A DNA stretch of 64,000 nucleotides from assembly GCA_018814405.1 (NCBI GenBank), contig JAHIZO010000006.1:124001-188000 (forward strand), read 5' to 3'. Below the pieces are notes generated by a model. It saw only the letters and a program-made list of their open reading frames with translations. It searched no databases and was not told the origin of the DNA. The position numbers and the translations under genes are program-made. This DNA comes from Gammaproteobacteria bacterium. GTDB lineage: Bacteria; Pseudomonadota; Gammaproteobacteria; Burkholderiales; Gallionellaceae. Below, one piece after another: positions 62,115 to 64,000 of this stretch (position 1 is the stretch's first letter; every line of letters starts with the position of its first letter).

Positions 62115-63410
62115 TTAACCGGCTTTAAAGTTTGCCTTCTTCAACAGATTCTCATATTGGTGCGTCATCAAGTAAGACTGCACTTGCGCCATGAAATCCA
62201 TCGTCACAACAACCAGAATCAAGAGCGACGTACCACCGAAATAGAACGGCACATTCCACTTGACCACCAAAAATTCAGGCAACAAACAAACCAACGTGAT
62301 GTAAACAGCCCCCACCATGGTCAGACGCAGCATGATCTTTTCGATGTAGCGCGCTGTCTGCTCTCCCGGACGAATCCCCGGAAGGAATGCGCCGCTCTTC
62401 TTCAAATTGTCAGCTGTCTCTTTCGGACTGAACACCAGTGCGGTGTAAAAGAAGCAAAAGAAGATGATCGCAGCTGCATAAAACATCACATATATCGGCT
62501 GCCCCGGGGCAAGCTTGTCACTCACATCCTTCAACCAAGTCATGCTACTACCACTGCCGAACCAGCCAGCCATCGTCGCGGGGAACAAGATGATGCTGGA
62601 AGCGAAGATCGGCGGAATAACACCAGCCATATTCAGCTTAAGCGGCAGATGCGAGCTCTGCCCACCCATGATCTTGTTACCCACCTGGCGCTTAGCGTAG
62701 TTAACCAATACCTTGCGCTGACCGCGCTCCACAAACACTACCAGTGCTGTCACTGCGATTGCACCAAAGAACAGTGCCAAAACCAGCGGCACGGAGAATG
62801 CTCCAGTACGCGCCATTTCCAGTGTATTGCCAATTGCGCTTGGCAGGCCAGCAGCAATACCCGCAAAGATGATCAGCGAGATGCCATTGCCCAGACCGCG
62901 CTCGGTGATCTGTTCGCCCAGCCACATCAGGAACATCGTGCCGGTAACCAGCGTCACCACGGTCGTCATCTGGAACATCATGCCCGGATTGAGCACCAGA
63001 TCCTTTTGAGACTGCAGCATCACCGCGATACCAAACGACTGGAACAAAGCCAATACCAAAGTACCGTAACGCGTGTACTGGGTGATCTTGCGGCGACCGG
63101 CTTCACCATCCTTCTTCAGCTGTTCCAAATGCGGAACCGCGATCGATGCCAACTGCATGATGATCGATGCAGAGATATACGGCATGATGCCCAGCGCCAG
63201 AATAGTGAAGCGCTCCAACGCACCACCCGAGAACATGTTAAACATGCCAAGGATGCCACCTTGTTGTTGCTTGAACAGATCGGCCAATACGTTCGGGTCG
63301 ATACCCGGCACTGGGATATGCGCACCGATACGGTACACCACCAATGCCCCAAGCAAGAACCACAGTCGCTTGCTCAGATCACCGTATTTATTCTTGGCAA
63401 CAGCTTTCAC
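62115..63410 (-). CDS. secY: SecY, preprotein translocase channel
   Basis: A 431-residue, ten-helix SecY. Motifs: [20 protein letters not shown] at helix 1, plug and pore stretches, and GMAIMLQ-like [12 protein letters not shown]. The C-terminal tail is [17 protein letters not shown]. Part of the spc operon, downstream of rplO. Confidence 0.98.
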   Translation of the reverse strand: MKAVAKNKYGDLSKRLWFLLGALVVYRIGAHIPVPGIDPNVLADLFKQQQGGILGMFNMFSGGALERFTILALGIMPYISASIIMQLASIAVPHLEQLKKDGEAGRRKITQYTRYGTLVLALFQSFGIAVMLQSQKDLVLNPGMMFQMTTVVTLVTGTMFLMWLGEQITERGLGNGISLIIFAGIAAGLPSAIGNTLEMARTGAFSVPLVLALFFGAIAVTALVVFVERGQRKVLVNYAKRQVGNKIMGGQSSHLPLKLNMAGVIPPIFASSIILFPATMAGWFGSGSSMTWLKDVSDKLAPGQPIYVMFYAAAIIFFCFFYTALVFSPKETADNLKKSGAFLPGIRPGEQTARYIEKIMLRLTMVGAVYITLVCLLPEFLVVKWNVPFYFGGTSLLILVVVTMDFMAQVQSYLMTHQYENLLKKANFKAG

Positions 63411-63419
63411 AGACGATCC

Positions 63420-63854
63420 TTATTCTGCGATGCTGCCACCGGCAGCTTCAACAGCGGCGCGAGCGCCTTTGGTCAGCAGCAGACCCTGCAGCTTGACTGC
63501 ACGAGTGAGCTCACCAGCCAGAATCACCTTCGCACCCAGCGCAGTTGCAGCAACCACACCAGCTTGCTTCAAAGCCAACAGATCGATCGTGTCGACGGGC
63601 ATCTTTTCCAAGTCAGACAAGCGAACTTGCGCTGTGTCGTTACGAGTCAAAGAAACAAAACCGCGCTTAGGCAAGCGACGCTGCAAAGGCATCTGACCGC
63701 CTTCAAAGCCCACTTTGTGGAAGCCGCCAGCACGTGACTTTTGACCCTTGTGACCACGACCAGCAGTCTTACCCAGACCGGAACCGATACCGCGACCGAC
63801 ACGACGCTTGTAATGCTTGGCGCCTGCGCCGGGTTTAATTTGATTGAGTTCCAT
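63420..63854 (-). CDS. rplO: 50S ribosomal protein L15
   Basis: A 144-residue L15: [20 protein letters not shown] start, [22 protein letters not shown] (cited by its core [15 protein letters not shown]) and [14 protein letters not shown] at 63854 abuts the rpmD stop. Confidence 0.98.
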   Translation of the reverse strand: MELNQIKPGAGAKHYKRRVGRGIGSGLGKTAGRGHKGQKSRAGGFHKVGFEGGQMPLQRRLPKRGFVSLTRNDTAQVRLSDLEKMPVDTIDLLALKQAGVVAATALGAKVILAGELTRAVKLQGLLLTKGARAAVEAAGGSIAE

Positions 63855-64000
63855 TTATGCCTCGCACTTGACCAGGTAGAACACCTTGTTAATCATGCCG
63901 CGTACTGCCGGAGTGTCTTCCAATACAACCGTGTGGTTGATTCGGCGCAAACCCAAGCCGCGAATGGTGTCGCGATGCGACTGCTTAGTTCCGATCAGGC
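63855..64000 (-). CDS. rpmD: 50S ribosomal protein L30, partial
   Basis: The C-terminal 48 residues of L30 ([20 protein letters not shown], then [13 protein letters not shown]); the N-terminus lies past the right edge. Stop TAA at 63857-63855 precedes the rplO start without a gap. Confidence 0.95.
   Translation of the reverse strand, partial: LIGTKQSHRDTIRGLGLRRINHTVVLEDTPAVRGMINKVFYLVKCEA

Overview
The window is a piece of a bacterial chromosome, almost certainly from a betaproteobacterium. The inference rests on gene order: pcnB-folK-dNK-panB-panC, queA-tgt-yajC-secD-secF, fmdB-DUF502-aspS-nudB and the end of the spc/alpha ribosomal operon, together with protein character (monomeric NADP-isocitrate dehydrogenase, NhaD antiporter, Acr3 arsenite pump, Atm1-type ABC exporter). 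A member of the Nitrosomonadales near the Gallionellaceae would fit, but that rank is a guess made without a database. Most of the window is conserved housekeeping DNA with dense coding and many stop/start overlaps. No stretch over 300 bases lacks a gene; the longest gaps, about 200 to 230 bases, lie at 12041-12252, 16819-17016, 25815-26043 and 50677-50892.

Layout. 1-3900: an arsenic/metal resistance operon on the minus strand (arsR, arsC, acr3, an ArsP-like permease, a small Cys-tailed protein, a thioredoxin-like protein, then a cation diffusion facilitator cut by the window edge). 3952-10948: nhaD-tamA-tamB, ion homeostasis plus outer-membrane assembly. 11070-11144: a 24-codon hydrophobic small ORF ending in a terminator hairpin. 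11186-16017: a PBP7-like peptidase, an Atm1-type ABC exporter, ClsB and an EEP-family phosphodiesterase. 16165-20001: an accessory patch between conserved genes, with an A+T-rich secreted protein, nadA, a DUF559 gene enclosed by two copies of a palindromic repeat, nudB, and a barnase-like secreted RNase with its barstar-like inhibitor. 20002-23282: aspS, DUF502, fmdB and rluE.

23313-29530 carries icd, a cold-shock gene, clpS-clpA (N-end-rule proteolysis) and gluQ. 29468-35994 is the minus-strand queA-acpH-tgt-yajC-secD-secF-dedA group, joining queuosine synthesis to protein export. After tRNA-Leu(CAA) come nudJ-mnmA-mscS and purB (plus strand), then the minus-strand pcnB-folK-dNK-panB-panC and panD group that makes pantothenate and folate intermediates. 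45033-48221 holds a HAD phosphatase, an outer-membrane barrel, hda and an AI-2E exporter; 48285-52203 holds purM-purN, a DUF3108 gene and an RsmB-type methyltransferase; 52253-55931 holds a Ca/H antiporter, greB, ssb and an MFS transporter. uvrA (plus) meets the ribosomal cluster rplQ-rpoA-rpsD-rpsK-rpsM-rpmJ-secY-rplO-rpmD (minus) at a shared terminator; rpmD is cut by the right edge.

The most unusual object is the DUF559 cassette at 18142-18771. The gene starts on the base next to one repeat and takes its stop codon from the other, so gene and repeats look like one unit inserted between nudB and nadA. Next in interest are the RNase/inhibitor pair translated directly behind aspS, the 24-codon membrane-peptide unit at 11035-11171, and the Cys-tailed protein in the arsenic operon.
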